A program made the translations under genes and the position numbers. From the NCBI GenBank assembly GCA_023014365.1, contig JAEBUN010000012.1, forward strand, positions 186,001-250,000: a stretch of 64,000 nt of DNA. The letters are read 5' to 3'. Source of the DNA: Lepiota brunneoincarnata. Its lineage: Eukaryota > Basidiomycota > Agaricomycetes > Agaricales > Agaricaceae. A model generated the notes under the pieces. The model saw only the letters and a program-made list of their open reading frames with translations, was not told the origin of the DNA and did not search any database. Shown in pieces: positions 21,481 to 33,369 of the stretch; the first letter of the stretch is position 1; every line of letters starts with the position of its first letter.

Positions 21481-24400
21481 ATGAGCGAAGGAATACAGAT
21501 AACGATACCAGGTGAGCACTCATACGCAGAGGATCTTGTCCTGGGTAAACAGCTCACCCATGGTGCTCCGAAGACTTTGATGATGGCAATGCGAGTTCCT
21601 TGCCAACGCCTTTTGGTCGTTCCGGCGGAGGGTTTAGCTTTGGAGGAGGTTCTGGGGGCGGTTGGGATTCTCCCATCTCTTCTACACCTTTGGCTGGGTT
21701 CGGTGAGCGAAGTTTCTTCTCACACACTCGAGGAGATTCTTCCGCGTCAGTCGACTCTGCTAGCTCTGCGACCACGAAGCGGTTCACGGGCAAACCAGCC
21801 ACACCCTTTGTTCATTCTTCCCAGCCCTCCGTTAGCACCACGGGCTCTGCTTTTAGCAAAAAGCCCTCGTTTGCCTCCATACGTAACGCATTCAAAGGCA
21901 GCGGAAAGAACAATAGCGATGCTCCGCCCGTCCCGCAACTAGACCCGTCATATCCAGTGCTCAAGAACCCCTTCAATCGTTCCACATCCTCATTGAGCCA
22001 CGTTCAGCCACACAGTGCGCGAGCGGGCACCTCATCACCTTTTGCAAGACCGCCTACGCCCGGGTCCACTGAGACTCGCTTCGGCCGCTCAAAGTCAAAG
22101 AGCCATGTCTACACAAAATCTCAACATTCCCACTCTGGATCTATCTTCCACTCTTCTGAAGTTGGAAGTGATGTCGTCTACCCGTTTTCATCATCTCCGC
22201 CACCAATGCCTCCCTTCCCCTCTGCCTTCAATCAGTTTAATAGGAGTGATACACCACCCACGGACGTCGATGAGGAGAAAGTTGTTATGGACCCCAAAAC
22301 CCCTTCAGCCTTTGCCCTCCATGCCTGTGTTCATTCGGTTCGTTACACTGGCAGAACGCAAGATTGATAACTTTCTGCGCCAGCCTCTCGTGAGCTTCCT
22401 TTTTGCTATGCAATTAATCAATCTCCTCATGCATTATCTCCAGGATCAAAATCCTCTTCTTCCCGACTATATGGGCCCCGGTGTCGATGTCAAGTTCGAC
22501 GAACTGCTCCGCTCCCTTGGACAAATTGCTCAGAAACATTCAAAGGCCGTAATTGATTCCATCATGCGCTGGAGGAGAAGCCAAAATGAACCGGCTGGGA
22601 CTGAACTTATCAGACTCCACTCAAGTCAGTCCCCAGTGCCTACACGGAGTCGTGTACAAGACGTCCCCTCCGTTCTTAATGAGCGAAAGTCCATGGCCTC
22701 GATTTACGTAATGTGCCGGGCATTAATCGATGTTCTGTCTTCCATACCAAAGGATGCATTGGGCGAGACGATGGGGTACAACTTGGAGGAGACGACATTT
22801 GAGCAGTTCAGGAACCCGGACTTGAGACTGTTGATCCAGTCTGTGAACCATCGGACGAATGCGGAGCTTTATGCAACGCTTCTGGGTCACATTGCCAACT
22901 TCAGGTAGGTATAGGCTGCTATTGGCTGAGCTCCATTCATTATCTGGCTACAGGTTCACGAGTGTTACCGATCGATTTCTCGCTGAACTAGGACCTATCA
23001 TCAACGGTCAAGTTCTCAAAGATACAGACGTTAAAAACGAGAACTTGGTCAAGGGGCTCAGACACATCAAGATCAAGGTGCGTATTTGAGCAATTGCTGT
23101 CTAACATCACTGACCGTTCCATAGGTCTGGCCATACGAGGCCTTCGAGGAAGGTGCAGAGTTTCTGGAGCCCCTTGCCAAAGCATTTGGGAACGCTCATG
23201 GCCTACGCTTCAAGACCACCTTCGCAGAGACATTAATACACACTCTCCACCCCATTAGTAAAGTGAATCTCTGGCCGCTCCTTCCACCCCAGTCGTATTC
23301 ATGTAATTTTCTAGACCGCTCAAGCTGAGACAAACAATCCTCAGTGGGCTAAGGCTATTGAGATAATCTATCCAAAGGCAAGAGAGATGATGTCCAAGCC
23401 TCGTTACTGGCAGGTCGCTTTCCCCTTGACTATTACTAGTCTATGTGCCGCGCCTCAGGCCTTCTTCCTGAAGCATTGGATATCATGTTTCGAGGTATCT
23501 ATGTCCAAGCTCAAGGTGAGGTCATCTTATGTGTTTATGTACACCAACTAAGTTCTTTAGGAAAAACCGTCCCGAGTGATCGTGATGAATGGCATCCTGC
23601 GGTTGATATGGACGTACCTCTACCGCTGCCAAGAGTCTCCCTCTACAACCGCTACCAAATTGGACGCGCTTCTGAAGCACTTCTTCCACCCAAAATCTCC
23701 CTTTCATCTTGACGATCGTCTCGAATTCCTCGTTTATATGATCCATTTTATCCTATCGCGACACTTCGATATCGGGCGAGACTTGTGTCTCGAACTACTC
23801 CAGGAATCGACCTATCAACAGCCTTCAACGGGGCGGAAATGTTACGGCCACCCTGGCAACTGATAGGATAGCAATAGCAGTTCAGGCCACGCTCCTCTCG
23901 CTATGTCTCATGGAGAAGGAGAATAGTGTCCCAGACTGGCCATCGACACACGATTTTTCGATTGTCCCTCCCAAAGAAGATTACCCAACTTGTGCGACCG
24001 CGCTCCCCGCTGCACTTGCGAGTAAAAGCAGCATTCAAGATTACGTGAATCGGGTTGGCGCGACGCTTGGCCTTATAGCCACGTTCTGTGATAACACTGT
24101 CGGGCAAATGTCTATACTTGAAGACCAGTGGTCCTATTCTCGGCCTTAACCCACCATTTGAAGACGTTGGTAGCTACGTCGTTCGTAGACATGGGGACTT
24201 GCAGGTCACTGCCTACCCGTTGCAATTCGTTCCCCAAGTCAACCTCCTGCAGACTTGCTTCCTGGCATGGCCCAGGTGCTTGCATTCATCCGTCCCGCTA
24301 GATGACGCAGTGGACATGTTGCTCAGAGGTGTTTTACATGTCGAGCCTAGCCTCAGCGATACCGCAGTAGAAGCCATCAAGCGTATCATGGAAGATTCCT

Positions 24401-27400
24401 CTAGCGCTCCTATTGTTATTCGGCAGTTCACTACATTTATTTTTAATCCTGTCAGCATTCTCCAAGCTTCTGGATCGCGGCTGTCCGTCGAGTGTTCAAA
24501 CCTGTTGAAACTCTGGCAACTGATGGTAGAAAGGTGGAGGGCACATACGGTCCAGCTTGACGCTGCTGCTGCTCCTGCAACAGATGGAGGAGATCGAGGG
24601 GCAATGTCATGAAATTGAAGCTGCATGTTTGTTCCTCCTTGCTCATGGGGGGTCAGGGATCCGGACAATTGGGGTTCAGGTTATTCGCCTCCTCGGCCTG
24701 TTCATCACAGACGTCCAGGGGCTTCAAGCAGACGTTTCGCTGACATTGTATATCATGGATAGGCTGGTTAATGGGACCGATCACCCCTATCTCGATGGGT
24801 ATGACGATCTCCTCGAGAAATCGGAGCTCGACCGGCTCCAGCAGAGGAAAGCAACGGGGAAACCAGATATCATGCTCGACATTGCCGACAGTGCACACGA
24901 ACTCGACAAAAAGCTTTGGCGATACGTTTTCCCTTCATTCATGCAATCCTGCATGGAGCACGGTGAAACTTCATTACCCATGTTCCGCGACATGCTCGCA
25001 GCCGCGGCGCTCCGATTCCACCCTCAGATCTCTCAACTTGCTGGATTAAGCAACTCCAGACAGGTATTGAACCGTGGAGGTACCATTTCCGCCGCCACAG
25101 CAGAGAAGGACGGGCTCCGAATGATAAGGGAAAGCAAAACTATTGTTGACCAGTGGCATATGTGGATGAAGATCATCTGCTCAACCGCAATTCTACCAGA
25201 GGCTAACACTTCGGGCATGCCCCAAGCAACTCCAGCGCACGTCTCTACAGATCCGCAAGTCGAGCTCCAGAAATATCCAAACTCGAGATACCTCTTCAAA
25301 CGTCTGACACCATTTTTAGACTCGGAATATACTCTGTTCAGAGACACGGCGGTGTTGTGCATTAGCTCGTTTCCGTCGAACGTATACCCGCAGCTGTTGG
25401 AGGACTTGAAATCGTTAGCGGGGAGGCAGACGGATTATGACCCAAGGGCGAAGGCAACCGGTGGCATGATGACCGAAACGGGCATTGGGCTTGTTGGGTA
25501 GTCGGCAGCTCATCGATGATGCAAGGACCAAGGCAGCTGGTGGGTTCGCGAGTACGGATCGAAGCAGGAGGCAGGAGAGGCTGCATTCGGCTGTGGCAAG
25601 GATTTATTTTCTTACTGCTCATCTCCTGCAAGATCAACGATCAACTGGGCGACAGATGAGCCTCATGAACATTTTGACTTTCATTCGGAGTACGCAGGGC
25701 TTCTTGAGCGCGCCGGAGATGAGGGACAACTATAGTTTGCAGAGACTAAGGCGATATTTCTGTGGGACAATCGAGAGGGTATTTGATGCATTGGCATCTA
25801 TCAAAGATTCCGATCGGTTCGTTTCAGCCAATATGCATCTGACGTTGTATAGGCTGTGCGAAGAGTGGTGTCAATTTGGGCTTCAGAGTGAGGGAGCAGT
25901 GAATAGATTGAAGTTGATGCAGAGGGTAGCAGCAAATGCAAATCCCCAGATGGATGCTGCAGTTGCAATGGAGAAGTTTCAGGCAGGAGACTACACTGTT
26001 GTCATATGCTGCAGTCGGGGCTTTGGCATCTCTCTGCGTGAGTTTCCCTTCTTTCCGATCTTATATACCGCTCATAGCTTTTGCGTAGGCAAAAGCATTG
26101 TTCCCTCCAGAATATTCTGCGAACTCGCCGACTGAGCGCGTGGATCTGCCGGAAAGGCTTTCGCCGGAGCTATCTAAGCCGCTAACCCCTGGTGCTGTTT
26201 TAGACCGACTGAAAGCGATTTGTGCTTCTGGTCACGGTCCCAGTCAAGCCCGTGGCAGGTTTGAAACTTTCGTCCCCCGTTTTTATAGTTGATCTAACGC
26301 ATTACCCATAGGAAAGCCCTGAAGTCTATCTTAGTCTTGCCCCAACTCACCACCGAAACAATTTCTGGTATCATGACTAGATCTGTAGTCATTGCCGAAG
26401 AGTCAGACTCCAGTAGCGGGCAGTTCTTTGAGGTCGTCTCAGATGCGGTCCGTTCCAGTGATCCGCGTTCCTTTGGCTTCAGTCAGGTTACTTGTCTCGC
26501 GCTCTCGAACCTGCGACACCCCTTCCCGGAGACTCGTCATCGGGCCTTTCTTATGCTTGAAGTTATTCACCAACAATCACAAGGCCTTCTCACGATGTCG
26601 AATTTTGAGGCTACGGCGGGTAGCTCGGCCTCATGTGCGTACATCCATGCTCACCGGCTTATTTCGGATTTTCTCGCTGGAGAACACCCCGATCAGGCCA
26701 TCAGCATGCTCAAACAAATTGGGGAGTGGTTGCCAAACTTGCCAGTCAAGGATTCGACTGCGAATGTCGTTTTGCTCTTATTACAGAGCCTCGAGTTTTG
26801 GTTGCCGCATATCGTTCTCCTGACGGAGAACCGGACGAGTTTATCTCGGGAGGGCGTCTCATGTCTGTTCTACCTCATGTCCCTTACACTTCGCTACAGC
26901 ACCAGTCACCCTGAACAGATCTTGGCCATGTGGACAAAAATGGTTGAACCACCAAACCATTCCAATGGGCACGCTGCAATCCGGTTCTTGTTGGAGCAAT
27001 CAAACAAAGTGGGGAACACCAAGTTCATCACATGTGCGGCCAACATCGTCGCAGCCCTATGTCAGACACATATTGGGCGGCAAATCTTCGAGGACCTATG
27101 CTCCGTTATTGAGCCGGCAAGGATGCTTCCTGCTATCGAACACAAGCTCAAGTTCCCGAACGAAGAGGACATTGACTTGTGGTCAAACCTGAATGACCTA
27201 TTTTCCGACGAGCCGCGGCTCATCCTCGGATCAGCGCAGTATGCCTGGTTGTTCCTCTCCGACATTGTACTCCAGAGGTGCTGGGAATCAAAGTCCCAAC
27301 TTCCCGTTCTCCTCCATGCCCTCTTCACTCATATAGACCACCGTAATACCTATGTCCGGCAACGAGCGCAGGCCATGCTTTTCCAGATCCTCCGTTCTTG

Positions 27401-29174
27401 GACTCCAGGATATTCGGAACTCGCAGATCGCTCTATTTCCCGGAGCTGGTCCTCGATCAAAGATTCCATTGTTCAATTAGAGGACGAAGTTAAGGAGCAC
27501 TATTGGAAGGAAGATGACCCGCCAGACGTTTGCGAAGCCAAGATGGAATGGCTTTGTTCTCGAACAATCAGGTTCCTCGAGCCCTTGCACCCTCAGATCG
27601 CTAATCATTGGGGATCTCTGGCCCTTTCATGGGGTACAGCTTGCTCCATACGAAGCGTGGCCTTCCGCTCCCTTCAGTTATTCAGAGCTCTGATGCCACG
27701 TGTCAAACAAGCCGATTTTGCTCTTCTCCTGGGCCGCTTGACCAATACCATCGCCGCCTCAGACGAAAATATACAGTCTTTCTCTTCAGAGATCCTGTTG
27801 ACCATTATCGCCATCTCGAAAGTCGGGGACGTCGACAAGTCTCTACTGCCTCAACTCTTTTGGTGTACATGTGCCTGTCTCTCAACAACAGTTGAAAAGG
27901 AGTTTTCGCAAGCACTGGCCTTATTGGACTCCGTCCTTACCAAGATCGATCTCGACGACTCATCCACATCCGATCTTCTCCTATCACAACGTCCAATTGA
28001 TTGGGAAGGACGAGCATTTTTGCAACAATTACTGTTGAAGGGTCTTCGATCCTCGGTGACATGCGAGGCGACGATGAGAATATTGCGAAAGCTTGCCCAG
28101 GTTCAGGATGACCGCCTAGTCGACGCTAGCGGGGGACGCGTACGAGATCTATATACTGTTTCATTGCCATGGTGCCTTCACGCTATGGTCAATGACTGTA
28201 GAGACAGTAGCTTGATCGAGTTAGCGGAAAACATCAGCCATCTGGCAGGCCAAGAAGGGAGACAGAGCATATCTAAGATTATGAATTCATTCTCGAAGGG
28301 GCATTTTCGAACCAAAGATGATTTCATGCGACAATCGATATCCTCCCTCCGCGAACACTATGGTAGCCAATACTGGACAGAGATCGTCACACTCTTGCTG
28401 GGTCTCGTTTTGAACAGTGAGACCTGGCTTCGCGTTCAGGCCATGCAAACTCTCAAGATCCTCTTCCAACAGCGAGAGACATGGAATCCGGTCGAGCTCC
28501 TTGGTTCGGAGCTGCTTATGCCATTGCTCCGCCTTCTAGAGACCGACCTAGCTTCCCAAGCTCTTGACGTCCTCGAAGAACCAATGATCATGTCAGGAGG
28601 TCCACCGGCTAAGCATGTACTCCGGATGAGCATGCATGGGCGCATGTCGCAACGCATTCCAGAGACAATTACGACTGTCTTTGGCGTTCCGGAAGACTCT
28701 GGTTGGTGTGTTCCCCAGATTGATACACTCAGAGATGCGTGCCGTGCAAACGTTATGGCTGTCTTTGATACGTGCTCTATGCCCTCCCGCCCCTCTCAAA
28801 TCATCTTTGAACCTGAACTCGAGGCGATCACGTCGATGGGTCATTCAGGATCTGTTGAAGACTTGGGTGGTCTGGTTAAGAACCTACACGACCTTACTAG
28901 TTACTTCCAGGAAGATGGGCCCTCCGGCATGGGCACGCCCTCGCTGCCTAGTAGAAAGGTTGAAGCTCGTGTGGCTGCGATCCTCGCCAAGTCCACCGCG
29001 ACTGGGGCGGTCTCTGATGTACCTCAGACGCCGTTCACGGACGCGTTCCAAGTTCGACATAATGGTCACTCTGCAGAGTCGGACCACGAGAGCGACACCG
29101 AGTCCGATGAAGATGCCTTTATATTCGATTCCCCTGTGTTAAACGGGCGTGGGATCAATGGTAATAGGTTCTGA
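21481..29174 (+). CDS. Furry/Tao3/Mor2 cell-morphogenesis scaffold
   Basis: Very large HEAT-like repeat scaffold of the RAM/MOR network, which links NDR kinases to polarised growth. The start at 21481 (MSEGIQITIP) joins across intron 21512-21573 to DFDDGNASSLPTPFGRSGGG. A Ser/Gly/Pro-rich head of about 250 residues precedes the conserved N-terminal domain (TPSAFALHA, VFIRFVTLAERKIDNFLRQP, DYMGPGVDVKFDELLRSLGQ, AVIDSIMRWRRSQNE). A long helical body follows, ending with one uninterrupted frame of 945 codons (26337-29174) and an acidic tail. In the first half the frame slips by +1 six times in conserved stretches: near 22325, 23831, 24144, 24545, 25497 and 25987. At the best-defined sites no intron fits, and dropping one base restores the family sequence. 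I read this as insertion errors rather than decay, because codon-level conservation persists between the slips and the 3' half is clean. Confidence 0.9.
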
Positions 29175-29414
29175 AGGTTATATATCGTTCTTTCGTACAT
29201 CCCCTTGTCTCGTGATTTCTCCCATACTTGTATACTCTTTTCCTCTGCCGCCCGGTTTTCTTCGTTCAGTGACGTTTATATATAGCATCAGCGATACAAA
29301 GTAACAGGATTTACATATGTATTATTATTATTAACAAACCGATAAAATGTATCATCTACATCAGCTCTGTAAGCAGCCACGAGCTTTAATAGAGTTCTAA
29401 ATGAATTGTTCTGA

Positions 29415-32323
29415 TTAACATCGTTCAAAGACCTTGTAGAGGTCATGTAAGCTTGCGACTTGGACAACATCACGATCTAGAAGCGATTTGGGAGGTACAA
29501 GGTAGTGTCGCATAGCTGGGAATAAACTATGCTGAATCTGCCAGCGTTCAGCTTTGTCCTGCGACTCTTCTGCCGTGGACGTGTCGGGCCCAGAGCGAGG
29601 GAACGTGGAGCCTAAACTGTAGAAATAGGCAAGCTCGTGGAGGAACGTGTCAAAACACTCAGTCTCTGATGTCCAGTCGACCTGTTGCATTAGGAAGTTG
29701 GCGCTGAGCAGCTACCCTGTCTAGCGTGGGAGAGACACACCTGGGGCCCCAGCCTCATCAAGAACATGGGCAAGTAATCGAGATTGGGAATAAAATCTCG
29801 AAGCAAAAGCGGGAGGCTTTGTATATGCCCTGATTCTGATATGGTCAGGGAGAAGTAATCGGCGAGCATCTCGCGACGGGTGATGAGTCCATCAGCTATC
29901 CGCTACATCGAAATTTAGTGCTTGGGAGATGTGTGGGAAAAGAAATGGGTGCACCTCCACAATCTGCGTTTTACTCAGGCTACTCTCTCTAGCTGAGTCT
30001 TCGGCTTCGACAGCAATTTCAAGAAGGTTCTTGAGAGACGGAGGCGGTTCGAGTTTGAGCCTGCTAAAGTCACCGAATTGGCGAAGGCCAACTTGGTAGA
30101 AAAGCTCCTCTCTGCACGTAAATATAGTCAAGTACTATCGAGCTGTGAGATTCCCAAAGCGTGACTTACGCAAGGGAGCTGTGATTCACAAGATAGAGAT
30201 TAGTCGAGTACTGTATGAGGGACAAGCATTTATGAAGGTCAACAATTCCAACGAATGTGTGTTTCTCGAGAATCTCAGTCAATTCTTGGAAGTCACATCA
30301 GATCAGATGGGCTTTAGGCGACGTCAAGACTTACGTCTATGCTTGCTCTCCGCGACATTCTTCCTCAGATTTTTGATCGAAGTAAGCATACACTCTGACT
30401 CCTTGATTTCCCTGGACTTCGAACTCGTTGGCGTTCCCTCGGGTGCCTTGACTTTCCCCTTTCCTGTCCCGGTTGATTCTTGGACTTGCGTGGGATTGGC
30501 GACAGGGAACATAGAATCGAGAGTTCGGTCCTTGAGGGAAGTTCGGACTTTATTATACGAATATGTCTTCTTCTCCTGCGCTGGAGAGAGAGATTTAACA
30601 CGAATAATGCTTTGCCAAAGTATGGATTAGCACAAAAGGACTCACACGTCGCCACCGGTGCGAACAGACTCTTGAGATACGTTCTCTTCTGCATCATCGT
30701 CACCCTCGCGCCCTTTCGCGCTCCTTTTTCGTACCATAGAAGGCCCAGCAGCATTCGAGGTCAATAGGGTCTAATATCCAACATTAATTTGAAAGGACCA
30801 CAAACTTTGGTGGGGGAGGAGCCCACCTGATACTCAAAGGTCCGTGACTGGCCTTGCGACACCAACTTCTGTTGCATGACATCTGAAATCTGTTCTGTGA
30901 TTTGTTCTTCATCAAGGAAGTGGACCTCGCGTTTTGTCGGATGAACATTCACATCCACACAGCGAGGATCAATGACCAAACTGTTGTACTGGCGTTAAAT
31001 GGGGATCCGGCATGACAGATCTTGTCAATGCACCTGAGATATACAAATGGGAATGTGCCTTTGGGCAGGACTCCATGATACACGGCTTCAAAAGAGCGCT
31101 TCATCCTCAAGGATTCAACAAGACGGTCTGGCAAGGAATAAGTATATCAGAGAGAGCTGTAGAGTGGTTGGGCAACTACGGTTGATAAATAACAGGAAAA
31201 CCATCTTCTTGGCTTGGTAGTTAGCGTTACTGAAATAGAGCTCTGCGGACCATGAATTGACACTGGTCGGCAAGTCGACGTCCATTGTGTCATCGTCACT
31301 TCTATTGGAGTCCGATGATTTCTCTGAAGAGACGTTGGTTTCTAGCAACTGTGCTGCAATGGAATGCCCATAAAGTAACCGTATTGTCTGAACGACAGTC
31401 GCTGAGGCAGGTGTTGCGATGTCAGGTGAAGGAAGAGGCTGACTGAGAACAAGTGAGCCAGAAGTAGGGACATTGGAAATTAAGCGAACTTTTTTACACG
31501 AAAAAGAGACTTTGGGATTGTGAACAGCATATTTGGTAATCACGTCGAGGATACGTGAATATTCCTCAGAGGTATTGCGGAGAGCCTGAAGCCGAGTTGG
31601 GGTATTATAAAATATATCTTCGACCTGGAAAGAATGTAAGTTTCATCCATAATGAGAAAGCAGAGGAGCTACGATGATTGATGTTCCATCATTCCCGGCA
31701 CAGGGTTTAGGGCTCAGCCCGCTGACGGGTCTTCGGATCCACCAGAACACCATCGATATATGACGCTCTAGAGGAAGAAATATCAACCAAGGTGTCACTG
31801 CGTGTATTGTAGTTTGGCACTCACTTCCAAGCAACAGTATCCTTCTTGGTTTTCGTGATGACCGATAAATGGGCAACGTGGGACATTGAAGCCAAAGCCT
31901 CCCCTCGAAAACCATAGGTGGTTATACGAGACAAATCATCGAAAGTCGACAGCTTTGAGGTAGTGAATCTTTCGGCAAGAACTGGCAGATCGTCCTTCTG
32001 TTGAACAACACTATCTGTTGCATGGTTAACGCGCTATTCGCGAACACTCACGCGTATGCCACACCCATTGTCCTGTATCTGCAGTAGCTTCATTCCTCCA
32101 TCTTTGACCGTGATCCGTATCGAGGTCGCACCGGCGTCCAGACTGTTCTCAATCAGCTCCTTCAAAGCGGAAGCTGGGCGATGTATGATCTGTAGCCATG
32201 AAACAAGATGATATGCCGAATTCACGCGCATAAACTCACCTCGCCTGCAGCTATGCGATTGATTAACGACTCTTCGAGCCGACGAATGGGCTTTGGCGCC
32301 TGCGCTTCTTGCTCTTGCGACAT
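29415..32323 (-). CDS. MLH1: DNA mismatch repair protein Mlh1
   Basis: MutL homologue that couples mismatch recognition to strand excision; forms nuclear heterodimers with Pms1 or Mlh3. The start at 32323 gives [19 protein letters not shown] and then [20 protein letters not shown]. The GHKL ATPase motifs are complete: [17 protein letters not shown] and [20 protein letters not shown]. Next come the transducer fold ([20 protein letters not shown]), a low-complexity linker, and the Mlh1 C-terminal domain ([19 protein letters not shown], then [20 protein letters not shown]) ending in the highly conserved FERC. About ten short introns; the junctions I checked (for example FVYL to SLVIDPR) keep frame. 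It shares a short divergent promoter with the CBS-domain gene. Confidence 0.96.
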
Positions 32324-32478
32324 GCTCGGTACTTGGCTAAGAACAGGAATCACCGAAATGCCGGACCCTAACCCTAAGCCAGGTGTTCGATCCTCAGCGG
32401 CTACCGACTATCATTTCTTACCCTGCCCTCCCCACCAAGCCGCCGTTCGAGAATCACATTCTCTGCCTGTGCTCTATA
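32324..32478. promoter_or_regulatory. Compact bidirectional promoter MLH1 / CBS gene with telomere-type repeats
   Basis: Only 155 bp separate the two start codons. Near the middle, 32365-32377 reads ACCCTAACCCTAA, about two units of the TTAGGG telomere repeat (minus strand). Short TTAGGG motifs are used as promoter elements by Tbf1/Teb1-type factors in other fungi; applying that here is inference. Confidence 0.45.
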
Positions 32479-33142
32479 ATGTCAACGACCGTAGCAAGTC
32501 CTCCATCCCAACAGCCCTTCAGCCCCATGTGGGGGACAGACAAATACCGAGGCGCCGTCGTTGAAGTCAGTCTACCCAACCCTTTCTGCTGCCAGACCAT
32601 CACTGATTGTAGGGTCAGGATCTCCAACTACCTCCCGCATTTACCTTGCCAGTCCTCTGAACCCATTGCTAGGGCAATGGAGTTAGCCTATGAACGTGAC
32701 TTCTCTCACATTCCGTGCGTTAAACCACCTTGAGCTGATCTCCTCCAACTCATGTTCCTACAGCGTTCTCGACAGTAATAGGAGACCGCTTGGATACATA
32801 GACGTTGCTGAGCTCAAGGGGAAATGGGAAGCCAAGCAGGCAGACCCAGTGCGACCTCAGCTCGGCTCTCTTGCAACCTACAGTCACTGACAGCTTTTAT
32901 CTGACAGACTGATAAGATTAGCCAATATATGATTAAATTCGTCCGCAAGTCCTCGCAGCCCTATACTCTTATAACCCCATGGTCACCCCTCTCAGAACTT
33001 GAAGAATTCCTTAAGACCAACATCTTCGCCTTGGGTGCGTTCCTCTGACGCCTAAACCCGATTGCAGCTTTCTAACCGAGCGCTAGTCACTGACAGTGAC
33101 CGCAAATTTGTACTTGCTGTTGCCACCGTCTCAAGATCTTGA
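32479..33142 (+). CDS. Small CBS-domain protein
   Basis: Protein of roughly 170 residues with a pair of CBS motifs, a fold that usually binds adenine nucleotides as a regulatory module. Spliced segments: MSTTVASPPSQQPFSPMWGT, then KYRGAVVE, DLQLPPAFTLPV, SEPIARAMELAYERDFSHIP, VLDSNRRPLGYIDVAELKGK, KISQYMIKFVRKSSQPYTLI, LSELEEFLKTNIFALVTDSD and RKFVLAVATVSRS. No catalytic domain is attached, so it may act as a stand-alone sensor; the partner is unknown. The frame slips by +1 near 32654-32655 (two Cs); ignoring one base joins TLPV to SEPIARAM. The stop at 33142 follows the last beta strand. Confidence 0.8.
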
Positions 33143-33369
33143 GAACTTCGTTAGTCGTCGCGGAACATAACTGAATGACTTGGCATGTATTATACCTTCA
33201 ATACATCCTACTTTGGCTCCGGGATATGGTATGTTTAACACCCACCGTAGGTCAGAATTTAGGTACACGACGCGAAACAAACTGCTCGTGAAAAATCATC
33301 ATAAAACAGGTCTAATATACAGTAAAAAGACAACAAATTGCAACTACGAAGTTCTTGTGCGCCAGAATC

